Positions 48,482 through 55,592 of a stretch of 64,000 nucleotides of DNA are shown here, piece after piece. The stretch's first letter is position 1, and each line of letters starts with the position of its first letter. Source of the stretch: an uncultured bacterium. Lineage in GTDB: Bacteria; Elusimicrobiota; Elusimicrobia; Elusimicrobiales; Elusimicrobiaceae. Under the pieces are notes generated by a model, which saw only the letters and a program-made list of their open reading frames with translations, made no database searches and was not told the origin of the DNA. The DNA lies in contig CASEVY010000007.1 of assembly GCA_949291515.1 (NCBI GenBank), positions 388,942 through 452,941 of the forward strand, in the 5' to 3' direction. Position numbers and translations under genes: made by a program.

Positions 48482-49141
48482 ATGAACAAAAATAGCATAT
48501 TTAGAATTTCAACGGATGCGGCGATGATAATACTTTTTGTCTTTCTCTTCTCGCCTAAAGGGACGGGGATTTTGGGGCATGAAGTCTTCGGGATTATTTT
48601 ATTTGTATTGTTTGCGATGCACAATATCGTAAATCGCCGTTGGTACGGCGGTTTGTTTGCGGGTAAATACAATATAATGCGTTTGGCGTGGACCTTTTTG
48701 AATATAGCTCTTTGCGTGATGTTTTTGACGCTTATAATAAGCGGAATAATGATATCGCGTCATTTGTTCGATTTTTTGGATTTGGGAGGCGGATTAACGG
48801 CTCACAAGATACACGTATTTGCGGCGAATTGGTCTTTGGTATTGGCGGCTTTGCATTTGGGGTTTCATTGGGATAGATTGAAAGCGGCGTTGGGCGCAAT
48901 GGCGAGAATTTGGCGCCTGGTTTTGAGTATTTTTTTCGCTGCCTTGGCGGTATACGGCCTTGCGGTATGTTTTGAGCTGGATATATGGTCTAAACTGTTT
49001 TTGCAGGCGACATTTTCCGCCAAAAGGGGCGGATCTTCTTTGTTTGCGGCGACGGGCAATTATTTTGCCGCGGTTTGTTTTTTCGCGGCTCTGGGCGCAT
49101 TGACAAAATCCGTTTTGGCGAGGGGGTGCAAAAATGTATAG
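48482..49141 (+). CDS. DUF4405-type membrane protein (possible haem/quinone protein)
   Basis: 219 residues. Four to five membrane segments with regularly placed His residues: FGHE-like GHEVFGIILFVLFAMHNIVNRRW, ISRHLFDF, LTAHKIHVFAANWSLVLAALHLGFHW. That pattern resembles DUF4405 / cytochrome-b-like four-helix membrane proteins. -10 TATAAT at 48460-48465 and GGAG before the start. It overlaps the following membrane flavodoxin gene by eight bases, so a membrane electron-transfer pair is plausible but inferred. Confidence 0.75.
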   Translation: MNKNSIFRISTDAAMIILFVFLFSPKGTGILGHEVFGIILFVLFAMHNIVNRRWYGGLFAGKYNIMRLAWTFLNIALCVMFLTLIISGIMISRHLFDFLDLGGGLTAHKIHVFAANWSLVLAALHLGFHWDRLKAALGAMARIWRLVLSIFFAALAVYGLAVCFELDIWSKLFLQATFSAKRGGSSLFAATGNYFAAVCFFAALGALTKSVLARGCKNV

Positions 49142-49757
49142 TGAATTTTCCGCTTGGCTTTCATTGGTTGCTGTCGGTTTTGCGGTGCTGGTCGCTTGGA
49201 ATATTATCGATGTGTACGTTAAGAAAAAGAAAGATATAAGTCTCCACGAGGGGGAAGAAGACTGGCCTCAGCCCGATTTGGGCAAAGTGCTTATAGTGTA
49301 TTATTCGCTTGGCGGCAAAACGCGCGCTTTGGCGCAGGAAATAGCGGCAATAACTGGCGGAGAACTTTATGAAATAGCGCCGGAGCGCGAAATAAGGAAA
49401 AGTCCTCTGCTATATTTTTCCTCGCGCAAATATTTAAAGAGCGGCAAATATCCTTTTATCGCGGCCGATTTGCCCAATCCGGATTATTACGATACGGTTT
49501 TCGTAGGCGCGCCGATATGGTGGCATACTGCTGCTTGGCCGGTGTTGGCCTATTTGGATATGGCTGATTTCCGCGGCAAGAGGGTTATTCCTTTTTGCAC
49601 TATGGGCAGCGATTACGGGACTTTTTTTGAGGATTTCGAAAAGAAAGCGAAAAACGCCAAGATACTTGAAGGCGAGTATTTTTACGACCTCCCGCCAAAA
49701 TACGCCGATATCGTCAGGAACAAAATACGTCTTTGGCTAAGCATATTGGAAGAGTAA
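49134..49757 (+). CDS. Membrane-anchored flavodoxin
   Basis: 207 residues. An N-terminal membrane segment (about 5-24, SLVAVGFAVLVAWNIIDVYV) is followed by a flavodoxin domain with VLIVYYSLGGKTRALAQEIA as phosphate loop, APIWWHTAAWPVLAYLD and FCTMGSDYGTFFEDFE at the flavin. The Lys-rich KKKKD after the anchor suggests the domain is on the cytoplasmic side. It shares the WW loop with the lipoprotein flavodoxin at 46.2 kb, so the two are probably related copies. It is coupled to the DUF4405 gene. Confidence 0.88.
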   Translation: MYSEFSAWLSLVAVGFAVLVAWNIIDVYVKKKKDISLHEGEEDWPQPDLGKVLIVYYSLGGKTRALAQEIAAITGGELYEIAPEREIRKSPLLYFSSRKYLKSGKYPFIAADLPNPDYYDTVFVGAPIWWHTAAWPVLAYLDMADFRGKRVIPFCTMGSDYGTFFEDFEKKAKNAKILEGEYFYDLPPKYADIVRNKIRLWLSILEE

Positions 49758-49785
49758 AAAGGGCCGTTTGAATCGGCCCTTTTTT
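49757..49785. terminator. Terminator after the membrane flavodoxin gene
   Basis: Stem AAAAGGGCCG (49757-49766) with CGGCCCTTTT (49774-49783) and T-runs on both strands. It lies between this gene and the convergent alcohol dehydrogenase remnant. Confidence 0.92.
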
Positions 49786-49817
49786 ATTGGTTTAAGACGT
49801 TTTGAACCGTCAAAGAC

Positions 49818-50821
49818 TTACAGGGCCAATTTATATATATTGTATACGTCCTGCGCCTGCAGTTTGACGAAGTTCCCCACAGGTCCCAAATGGGTGGCTT
49901 TTTGGGCCATAATTTTAAGGTCTTGATCGGAGGGGGAAAGTATTTCGCTTAGGCGGGTAGGCAGGCCCAGACTTTTAAAGAAGTCTTCCGTTTTGGCGAT
50001 AGCTTGCAGAGCCAAGGTTTCTTGGTCTTTCTCTCCGTTTAAGCCCCATACGTTCAGAGCAAAGCGCGCAAATACCTGCGGGTTATGTTTATGGACGTAT
50101 TTCATCCACGCGGGGAATACTATGCTCAGCCCTGTGCCGTGTGCTATGTCGTATACGGCGCTTATGGCGTGTTCTATGGCGTGCGACGCCCAGTCCTCCA
50201 GTCGTCCCATGCCCACAAGGCCGTTATGGGCCAAGTTGCCGCAGAACATTATTTCGGCCCAAGCGTCATAGTCTTTATTGTCCTTAAGTACTTTGGGGGC
50301 ATTGTCGATTATGGTTTTTAGGGTGCCTTCGCATAGTCTGTTGGAAAGTTCGGTGTTTTTCGTATCGGAAAAATATCGTTCGAATATATGGGCCGTCATA
50401 TCGCAAAGCCCGTTTGCCGCCTGCACTTTTGGCAGAGTATAACAAAATTCGGGGTTTAATATGCTGAATACTGGCCTTACAAGAGGCGAGGCGAAACCTA
50501 TTTTAAGTTGTGCGTAGTCGTTGGTTACCACAACGCTGGGGCTGCTTTCGCTGCCGGCGGCGGGAATGGTAAGCACTGCCGCGACGGGAATGGTTTTTGT
50601 CAGGGGGCTTTCCTTTCGAAAAAATCCCATACGTCGCCTTCGTACTCTACTCCCATCGATATCGCTTTGGCGCTGTCTATTACGCTGCCGCCGCCTACCG
50701 CCAGAATAAATTTGATGCCGTTGTCGCGGCATATTTTTATGCCCTCTTTAATTAAAGAAAGACGAGGATTGGGCTTTACTCCGCCCAACTCTACGTATTG
50801 TACCGAGTTCTCCTTTAAAGA
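49818..50821 (-). pseudogene. Iron-containing alcohol dehydrogenase, 5' end missing and frameshifted
   Basis: The C-terminal part reads as a YqhD/BdhA-type Fe-ADH, with metal ligands in GLCDMTAH, DWASHAIEHAIS and DIAHGTG. The preceding part (ENSVQYVELGGVKPNPRLSL, then AVGGGSVIDSAKAI) is in another frame. The shift falls at a run of five G on the plus strand (50603-50607); one more base restores DFFERKAP-LTKTIPVAAVL. The gene is then cut at about SLKE (50815-50821), where the invertible cassette begins, losing roughly the first 50 residues. Either break alone would inactivate it. The single-base shift could be an assembly error; the cut is not explained that way unless the contig is chimeric. 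Confidence 0.88.
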
Positions 50822-50834
50822 GGGATTTTGTTGG
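50814..50834 (+). repeat. Left inverted repeat of the invertible cassette
   Basis: The 21 bases contain AAAGAGGGATTTTGTTGG (50817-50834) and match the reverse complement of 51558-51578 exactly. Including two mismatches the similarity extends leftward to GTTCT (about 50807). The repeat encodes FKEGFCW on the plus strand. Confidence 0.92.
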
Positions 50835-51221
50835 TCTGATATAAATACCACATTCCTCAAATGCCGCAAAAAGGAAAAAAGCATTAATGATGTAAAAAGT
50901 ATGAGTATGTATACGATGACAGAAAACATTCCCGAATACTATATTATTTCACTTATAAATTCTGAATTTATGAGTTTATATGTAGATAATTTCGTTAACA
51001 ATACTCAAACATTTCAAATCAATGATGCTCGCCAATTACCGATAGTCATACCAAATGAAGTGAACAAACAAGCGATCAAGGCAATCTATGATAAAGCCAT
51101 CATGCTAAAAACGAACAAACAACTAAAAAAAGACATTGTTGAAGCCGAATTGCAGCGCGTACAAGAGGACTTAGATACTATCGTCCGAATAATATATGGA
51201 GTACAACCGACAAACAAATAA
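50817..51221 (+). pseudogene. DNA methyltransferase target-recognition end, copy A (no body)
   Basis: Read from the inverted repeat, about 134 residues: FKEGFCWSDINTTFLKCR, then YYIISLINSEFMSLYVDNFV, NNTQTFQINDARQLPIVIP and a coiled C-terminus. This matches the C-terminal specificity region of Eco57I/TaqI-like N6-adenine methyltransferases, including type IIG enzymes (PglX-like is an alternative). No methyltransferase catalytic domain (NPPY) lies upstream; the frame there is only the antisense of the dehydrogenase remnant. It cannot be expressed as it stands. Confidence 0.8.
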
Positions 51222-51623
51222 GTCCAATTCTTTTTCTAGCTTTGCGATATTAGAATTTGTATCTGAACAATGCTTTTGTTCAACAATATTGTCAAAATAT
51301 TTCTTACATATTGACAAATCTTCCTTTGTGGGGATAATTATGGGTATTTGTCTAATATCATTAATCTGAATATTAACCGTGCAGTTAATAAACTCACGAT
51401 AATAATCGAAGATAATATTGGAATTAAGAAGTGTTACAAAATAGAAATTCGGTACTGAATCAATTATTGACATTAAAGACATAGAGCCAACATCATTTAC
51501 TGTCGGGAGTTTAAGTTTGCATTTTAGAAGACGTGCGCTTGGATTTAAAATATTGTTCCAACAAAATCCCTCTTTAAAAAAGAACAAATATCCTTGATAG
51601 CGGGCCTTGGGATCCGTCTTTAA
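51171..51623 (-). pseudogene. DNA methyltransferase target-recognition end, copy B (no body)
   Basis: Converges on copy A, overlapping its 3' end by 51 bases. It reads DPKARYQGYLFFFKEGFCW, then NNILNPSARLLKCKLKLP, FYFVTLLNSNIIFDYY and NCTVNIQINDIRQIPIIIP. Copies A and B share the FKEGFCW start, NS...N/NT...QIND.RQ.PI.IP and differ elsewhere, as expected of alternative recognition domains. About 15 residues of methyltransferase sequence precede the repeat, then the invertase stop is reached in the same frame; no body is present. Confidence 0.8.
51558..51578 (-). repeat. Right inverted repeat of the invertible cassette
   Basis: Reverse complement of the left repeat at 50814-50834, 21 of 21 bases. 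The DNA between the outer ends is 765 bases. Inversion would swap copies A and B behind whatever coding sequence lies outside. Confidence 0.92.
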
Positions 51624-51644
51624 AAAATGGACAATAAAATAAAA

Positions 51645-52295
51645 CTAATAAATACCTCTCTTCCAAGAAGAATTTCCTGTCTTGTTTGGAACTCGAATCT
51701 CTGTATATGCTAAGTAACGATACAAAGTTCCTTTTGAAACTCCAATTTTTGTAGCGATTGTCGGTATACTGTGCCCAAAATGTAACATTTGCACAATATA
51801 TTTCTTTTTGCGTGAACAAACTTGATTTAGGTGTGTATTCCTAGAACCCAGTTTCCTGCCAAGTTTTTTTCCTTCATTTTTTAACCTAGCCAACGCTTCT
51901 TTTGTCCGCTGACTGATTAGATTTCGTTCAATTTCTGCACTCAGACCAAAAGCAAAAGCCAAAACCTTGCTTTGGATATCTTCTCCGAGACGATAATTAT
52001 CCTTTATGGTCCAGACTTTACATCCTTTGTTCATACAAATATTAAGTATTTCCATAATCATAAATAAATTTCGTCCTAAACGGCTTAATTCTGCACAAAT
52101 AATCAAATCTTCATTTTTAACAATTTGTAACAATTTCCCTAATTCTCTTTTATTATAATTTTTAGTTCCACTAATAGTTTCTTCTATCCAGCCATCAATA
52201 TGAAGTGAGCGTTTTTTACAAAAATTTAAAATTTCGAAACGTTGATTCTCTACTGTTTGTTTATCACTACTTACACGAATATATCCGTATATCAT
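51645..52295 (-). CDS. Serine invertase/resolvase (Pin/Mpi-like)
   Basis: Start set at 52295 (MIYGYIRVSSDKQTVENQRF); the open frame extends 41 codons upstream but that part overlaps the riboswitch antisense and has no homology. The 216-residue protein has the catalytic Ser in RVSSDKQ, the Arg-rich segment ELSRLGRNLFMIMEIL, the long E-helix (GLSAEIERNLISQRTKEALARLK) and a C-terminal HTH (IPTIATKIGVSKGTLYRYL) as in DNA invertases. It lies 67 bases from the right inverted repeat, the usual place for a dedicated invertase. Confidence 0.93.
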   Translation of the reverse strand: MIYGYIRVSSDKQTVENQRFEILNFCKKRSLHIDGWIEETISGTKNYNKRELGKLLQIVKNEDLIICAELSRLGRNLFMIMEILNICMNKGCKVWTIKDNYRLGEDIQSKVLAFAFGLSAEIERNLISQRTKEALARLKNEGKKLGRKLGSRNTHLNQVCSRKKKYIVQMLHFGHSIPTIATKIGVSKGTLYRYLAYTEIRVPNKTGNSSWKRGIY

Positions 52296-52355
52296 GTTAT
52301 TGTCCCCATTGTAATTTAAAATTTGGTTTAAATTCTCATTATTTATTACAATATA

Positions 52356-52445
52356 CTTACCATAGAGAGTGTACGAGGGACAAGCCCGATGACTACACAG
52401 CAACCTACCGATAGGCAAGGTGCTAAAGCTTGGAAGATGGGGTAG
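52356..52445 (+). promoter_or_regulatory. SAM-I (S-box) riboswitch aptamer
   Basis: The conserved core is present in order: GAGGGAC, then AGCCCGATGA, CAGCAACC and AAGGTGCTAAAGC. P2a pairs GTGTA with TACAC, P2b is GGG/CCC, P3 pairs GCAACCTACC with GGCAAGGTGC, and P1 joins TACCAT (52358-52363) with ATGGGGTA (52437-52444, bulged). The sequence GATGGGG (52436-52442) can alternatively pair with CCCTATC of the terminator. A weak -10 TACAAT is at 52347-52352. High SAM would turn the downstream gene off. Confidence 0.85.
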
Positions 52446-52454
52446 AATATACGG

Positions 52455-52482
52455 CCCTATCTGTCGATGGGGTTTTCTTTTT
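52455..52482 (+). terminator. Riboswitch expression-platform terminator
   Basis: Stem CCCTATC (52455-52461) with GATGGGG (52466-52472), loop TGTC, then TTTTCTTTTT. The 5' arm can pair instead with the identical GATGGGG in the P1 3' strand (52436-52442), so terminator and antiterminator exclude each other. Confidence 0.85.
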
Positions 52483-52528
52483 GCCTCTCTGTGGGGAGTA
52501 AATACAACCTAGACGGAGAGGTATTTTT

Positions 52529-52951
52529 ATGCGAAAACTAGTAAAGAAATATTTGGAAGCGCAACAGGCGTGGACCAAAGAAACAACGAAAGAAGAAATA
52601 AAACAAGTAAACAAAATCCTAGAAAAATTCTCAAAAGCGGACTGGGAAGAGTTGCTGTATTACACTTACCACCCGGGTACTAAATGCGGATATAACGTGC
52701 GGATGTTCCAATCGATTTCCGAAGAAGATAAAAGTGAACTGGTAAAACAGTATTTAGATCTACAAGGCAAATGGAGCGAGGCGGTTATTGTTCGTGGGGA
52801 TATGGAAGAATACGATCGATTAGGTAAAAAAGGCAATGCTGTACGAGATAAATTCACGCCTTTGGATTGGGCATATGTGCTCATTCACACGCCTAACGTT
52901 CATGCTAAAATTTATTATCACAAACGGTTACTAGAATCCTGCAAGAAATAA
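52529..52951 (+). CDS. Unknown protein with two copies of a ~65-residue module, under the riboswitch
   Basis: 140 residues, soluble, mostly helical, no family recognised. It is an internal duplication: LVKKYLEAQQAW ... KFSKADWEELLYYT in the first half corresponds to LVKQYLDLQGKW ... KFTPLDWAYVLIHT in the second. GGAGAGG lies six bases before the ATG. An upstream CCTCTC (about 52484-52489) could pair with it and hide it. It lies 47 bases after the riboswitch terminator, so its expression should rise when SAM is low. The function is unknown; the riboswitch suggests a link to methionine/SAM supply. Confidence 0.7.
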   Translation: MRKLVKKYLEAQQAWTKETTKEEIKQVNKILEKFSKADWEELLYYTYHPGTKCGYNVRMFQSISEEDKSELVKQYLDLQGKWSEAVIVRGDMEEYDRLGKKGNAVRDKFTPLDWAYVLIHTPNVHAKIYYHKRLLESCKK

Positions 52952-52961
52952 CCCAAGTACC

Positions 52962-52985
52962 GCCTCTTAATGGGGCTGTTTTATT
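52962..52985 (+). terminator. Weak hairpin after the duplicated-module gene
   Basis: Stem GCCTC with GGGGC (one T-G pair), loop TTAAT, then TGTTTTATT. It may be an inefficient terminator. Confidence 0.4.
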
Positions 52986-53034
52986 CTGCCCAAAAGTATG
53001 TGGGACATTCTGCGGATTTGTTAAAATTTATGTA

Positions 53035-54561
53035 ATGGCAAAGCAAAAATCCTACATTGCAATAGACCTCAAGTCCTTTTACGCATCTGTGGAGTGTGTC
53101 CAACGTAAGCTAAACCCACTTACTACGAACTTGGTAGTGGCGGATACAAGCCGTACGGAAAAGACTATCTGACTTGCTGTATCTCCGTCTCTAAAAACCT
53201 TTGGTATTGGCGGAAGGGCAAGACTATTTGAGGTTGTGCAAAAGGTCAAGGAAGTCAACCGTAAACGCCAATTAAATGCCCCAAATCGTCGTCTTACAGG
53301 CAAATCCCATAACTTTGAGGAACTAGTAGCCAACCCTAGCCTTGCGGTGGATTACATAGCCGCACCACCCCAAATGGCAAAGTACATGGAGATTAGTAAT
53401 TGGATTTATGATATTTACCTCAAGTATGTCGCACCGGAAGATATCCATAACTACTCGGTAGATGAGGTATTTATAGACGCTACGGATTACCTAAAGCACT
53501 ACAAGTTAACCACACACGAGTTTGCCTTTAAGTTAATACGCGAGGTACTGCAAACCACGGGGATAACCACTACCGCTGGAATTGGTACGAATATGTACTT
53601 GGCAAAGGTGGCAATGGATATTGTGGCCAAACACATACCTGCTGACAAAGACGGAGTGCGGATAGCAGAACTAACGGAACAAACCTATAAGTAACAATTA
53701 TGGTCGCATACCCCGATTACGGATTTTTGGCGTGTAGGACATGGGATAGCCGAGAGGTTAGAGAAGATAGGTCTCTATACCATGGGAGACGTGGCGAGAT
53801 GCTCCTTGGGAAAAGACGACGAATACTATAATGAAGAATTGATCTATAAAACTTTTGGGATAAATGCCGAGCTTTTAATAGACCACGCTTGGGGCATTGA
53901 GCCATGTACCATGAAAGAAATAAAGGCCTACAAACCCTCGGGCCACAGTTTAGGTTCCGGTCAGGTATTGGATAGACCATACAAATACGAGGAAGGACAT
54001 TTAATCACTCGGGAAATGACAGATTCGCTTGTGCTAGACCTCGTAGAAAAAGGACTGGTAACGGATCAGCTTGTTTTAACTGTGGACTATGATACGGAAA
54101 ACCTTACGAATCCATCTATCGCACGTGGCTATAAAGGACCGATAGTAATGGATAGATATGGCCGTAAGATGCCCAAACCCGCGCACGGAAGCGTTACGCT
54201 AGACGCATTCACATCTTCTACCAAGATTATCATGGACGCTATGAGCCAGCTGTATGAGAAAATCGTGGATGAGCATCTAACCGTTCGGAAGATTTATGTT
54301 ACTGCAGGTAGGGTAGTATCAGAGCACCAAGCGGAAGAAAAGCCTACGGCGGAGCAGTTGGATTTATGTACGGATTATGAAGCCCTAGAGAGGCAGAAAG
54401 CCGAAGAAAAGAAAGAACTCCAACGGGAACATGACCTGCAAGAAACGATTTTAGAGATTAAAGAACAGTTTGGCAAGAATGCCATTGTACGTGGAATGAA
54501 CCTACAAAAAGGTGCAAAAACCATGGAGCGCAATAAACAAATAGGCGGACACAAAGCATGA
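53035..54561 (+). pseudogene. Y-family DNA polymerase (UmuC/ImpB-like) with two in-frame stops
   Basis: A single frame of 509 codons is open except for TGA at 53170-53172 and TAA at 53692-53694. It reads AIDLKSFYASVECVQRKL and NLVVADTSRTEKTI-stop-LAVS near the start, VDEVFIDATDYLKHYK in the palm and TDFWRVGHGIAERLEKIGLY in the thumb HhH region. Homologues have Cys at the TGA (…ICLAVSP…), a one-base change from TGC; the TAA would be a change from a Lys or Gln codon. The sequence is otherwise intact, so decay is recent or the stops are read through. It overlaps the YolD-like gene by four bases. Confidence 0.88.
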
Positions 54562-54977
54562 GCGATACACAATACAAAGATATTATTAACTTGTCACGTC
54601 CGGTATCTAAACGGCACGCACCTATGTCTCTGCTAGATAGGGCCGCTCAGTTTGCGCCATTTGCGGCACTTAGTGGGTTTGAAGAGGGGATACAAGAAAC
54701 CGCACGCAAGACCACGTGCAAGAAAGAATTGGACGAAAGTGAAAAGAATATTATAAACGACAAACTAACGCAACTGTCCCAAGAGCTAACTGTATCTGAG
54801 TTTCCACCGGAAGTAACGGTTAAATACTTTGTGGAAGATGAGTTAAAAGAAGGCGGCGAATACCAAACCAAGACAGGACAAGTAAAGAAAATAGATCTCT
54901 ACCGCCATTTGCTTGTTTTTACGGATGGCACTCAAGTTGACATAGAAAACCTTACAGATTTGGAAAATATTTTCTAA
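54558..54977 (+). CDS. YolD-like protein
   Basis: 139 residues. The N-terminal half has the YolD pattern YKDIINLSRPVSKRHAPMSLLDRAAQFAPFAALSGFEEGI, and the C-terminal half is a small beta-domain ending TDGTQVDIENLTDLEN. YolD-like genes usually accompany ImpB/UmuC-type polymerases in Firmicutes elements; the role is unclear. The ATGA overlap with the polymerase pseudogene shows they once formed a unit. Confidence 0.85.
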   Translation: MSDTQYKDIINLSRPVSKRHAPMSLLDRAAQFAPFAALSGFEEGIQETARKTTCKKELDESEKNIINDKLTQLSQELTVSEFPPEVTVKYFVEDELKEGGEYQTKTGQVKKIDLYRHLLVFTDGTQVDIENLTDLENIF

Positions 54978-55479
54978 ACGTGAGCGTGGTTTTATTATTA
55001 CTTCGAATTCCAACTCTGTCCATTCTTAAACCAGTTTAGCGTACAGACCTTTGCGAACTTTGCGAAAATATACTGTGCCAAAAGTATGTAAAAAGGGCAC
55101 TATAAGAAAGCCCGAAAAGCTTGGGGAGCAACAACGAACAGCTCGAGTTTATAGTGTCCAAACTGTGACCAGTATATTTATAGTTTCCGCAAGATTTTTT
55201 ATTACTTATCTACTTGCTCCTACGAGAACAAGAAATTATAGTATAAGGGAATTTAACGGAACTTTGGGGTTTGCGGTGGGTAGCAATTATTTTTAACAGT
55301 ATATTTGCTATTTTACCGACGAGGAATAGTAAAAGATAACGGCACTAACTGTGTACCATACAGGGTCCACTAACAATATACAAGATTTGCGTAATTTTGC
55401 TCATTTTGCCTAAAAAACACCGTCGAGGAAGTATAAGAAAAAACCCGCTCTCGACGGAGAACGGGTATATTTTGAAAAG
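54978..55479. other. Non-coding stretch with hairpins
   Basis: No credible gene. It contains an inverted repeat, GGGCACTATAA (about 55096) with TTATAGTGTCC (about 55151), an 8-bp stem CCGTCGAG (55420-55427) with CTCGACGG (55450-55457), and a nested ACCCG-TCTC / GAGA-CGGGT hairpin (about 55443-55466). The string CCAAAAGTATGT occurs here (about 55078) and before the polymerase gene (about 52990). This looks like element-junction or regulatory DNA. Confidence 0.5.
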
Positions 55480-55500
55480 TGCGCCCAACAGGAATCGAAC
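55480..55500 (-). repeat. Copy of a tRNA 3' end (probable attachment site)
   Basis: Minus strand reads TTCGATT (T-loop), CCTGT (T-stem), TGGGCGC (acceptor strand) and discriminator A, an exact tRNA 3'-end layout. Its partner acceptor would be GCGCCCA, typical of tRNA-Arg. Upstream of the T-loop, tRNA similarity stops. It does not match the tRNA-Arg(TCG) of this window. Tyrosine-integrase elements leave such copies. Confidence 0.7.
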
Positions 55501-55516
55501 TATTAAATTAATTGAC

Positions 55517-55591
55517 TTGACTTCTCTCCCGATAGTAAGCAGTAATGTGTTACGGGCAATAACCCGTACATCACAAATACGGAGAAGTCAA
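55517..55591 (+). promoter_or_regulatory. Structured leader that hides the ribosome binding site
   Basis: An outer 10-bp inverted repeat TTGACTTCTC (55517-55526) with GAGAAGTCAA (55582-55591) includes the GGAG of the downstream gene. An inner hairpin TACGGG/CCCGTA (55551-55556, 55563-55568) is extended by ATGT/ACAT. The arrangement suggests translation control of the first DUF2924 gene. Confidence 0.6.
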
Positions 55592-55592
55592 A

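Noticed and set aside
50508..50813. Plus-strand frame leading into recognition end A
   Set aside because: It is the antisense of the dehydrogenase remnant; only the part from 50817 resembles methyltransferases.
52296..52418. Longer N-terminus of the serine invertase
   Set aside because: These 41 codons have no homology and lie antisense to the riboswitch; MIYGYIRVSS at 52295 is the family start.
53170..53694. Stop-codon recoding (selenocysteine or reassigned stops) in the polymerase gene
   Set aside because: Two different stops occur and neighbouring genes use TGA and TAA as normal ends; no SECIS-like hairpin was obvious. Gene decay is simpler.
52980..55095. CCAAAAGTATGT repeated before and after the polymerase-YolD unit as element ends
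   Set aside because: Twelve bases only, no matching target duplication; could be chance or a shared regulator site.
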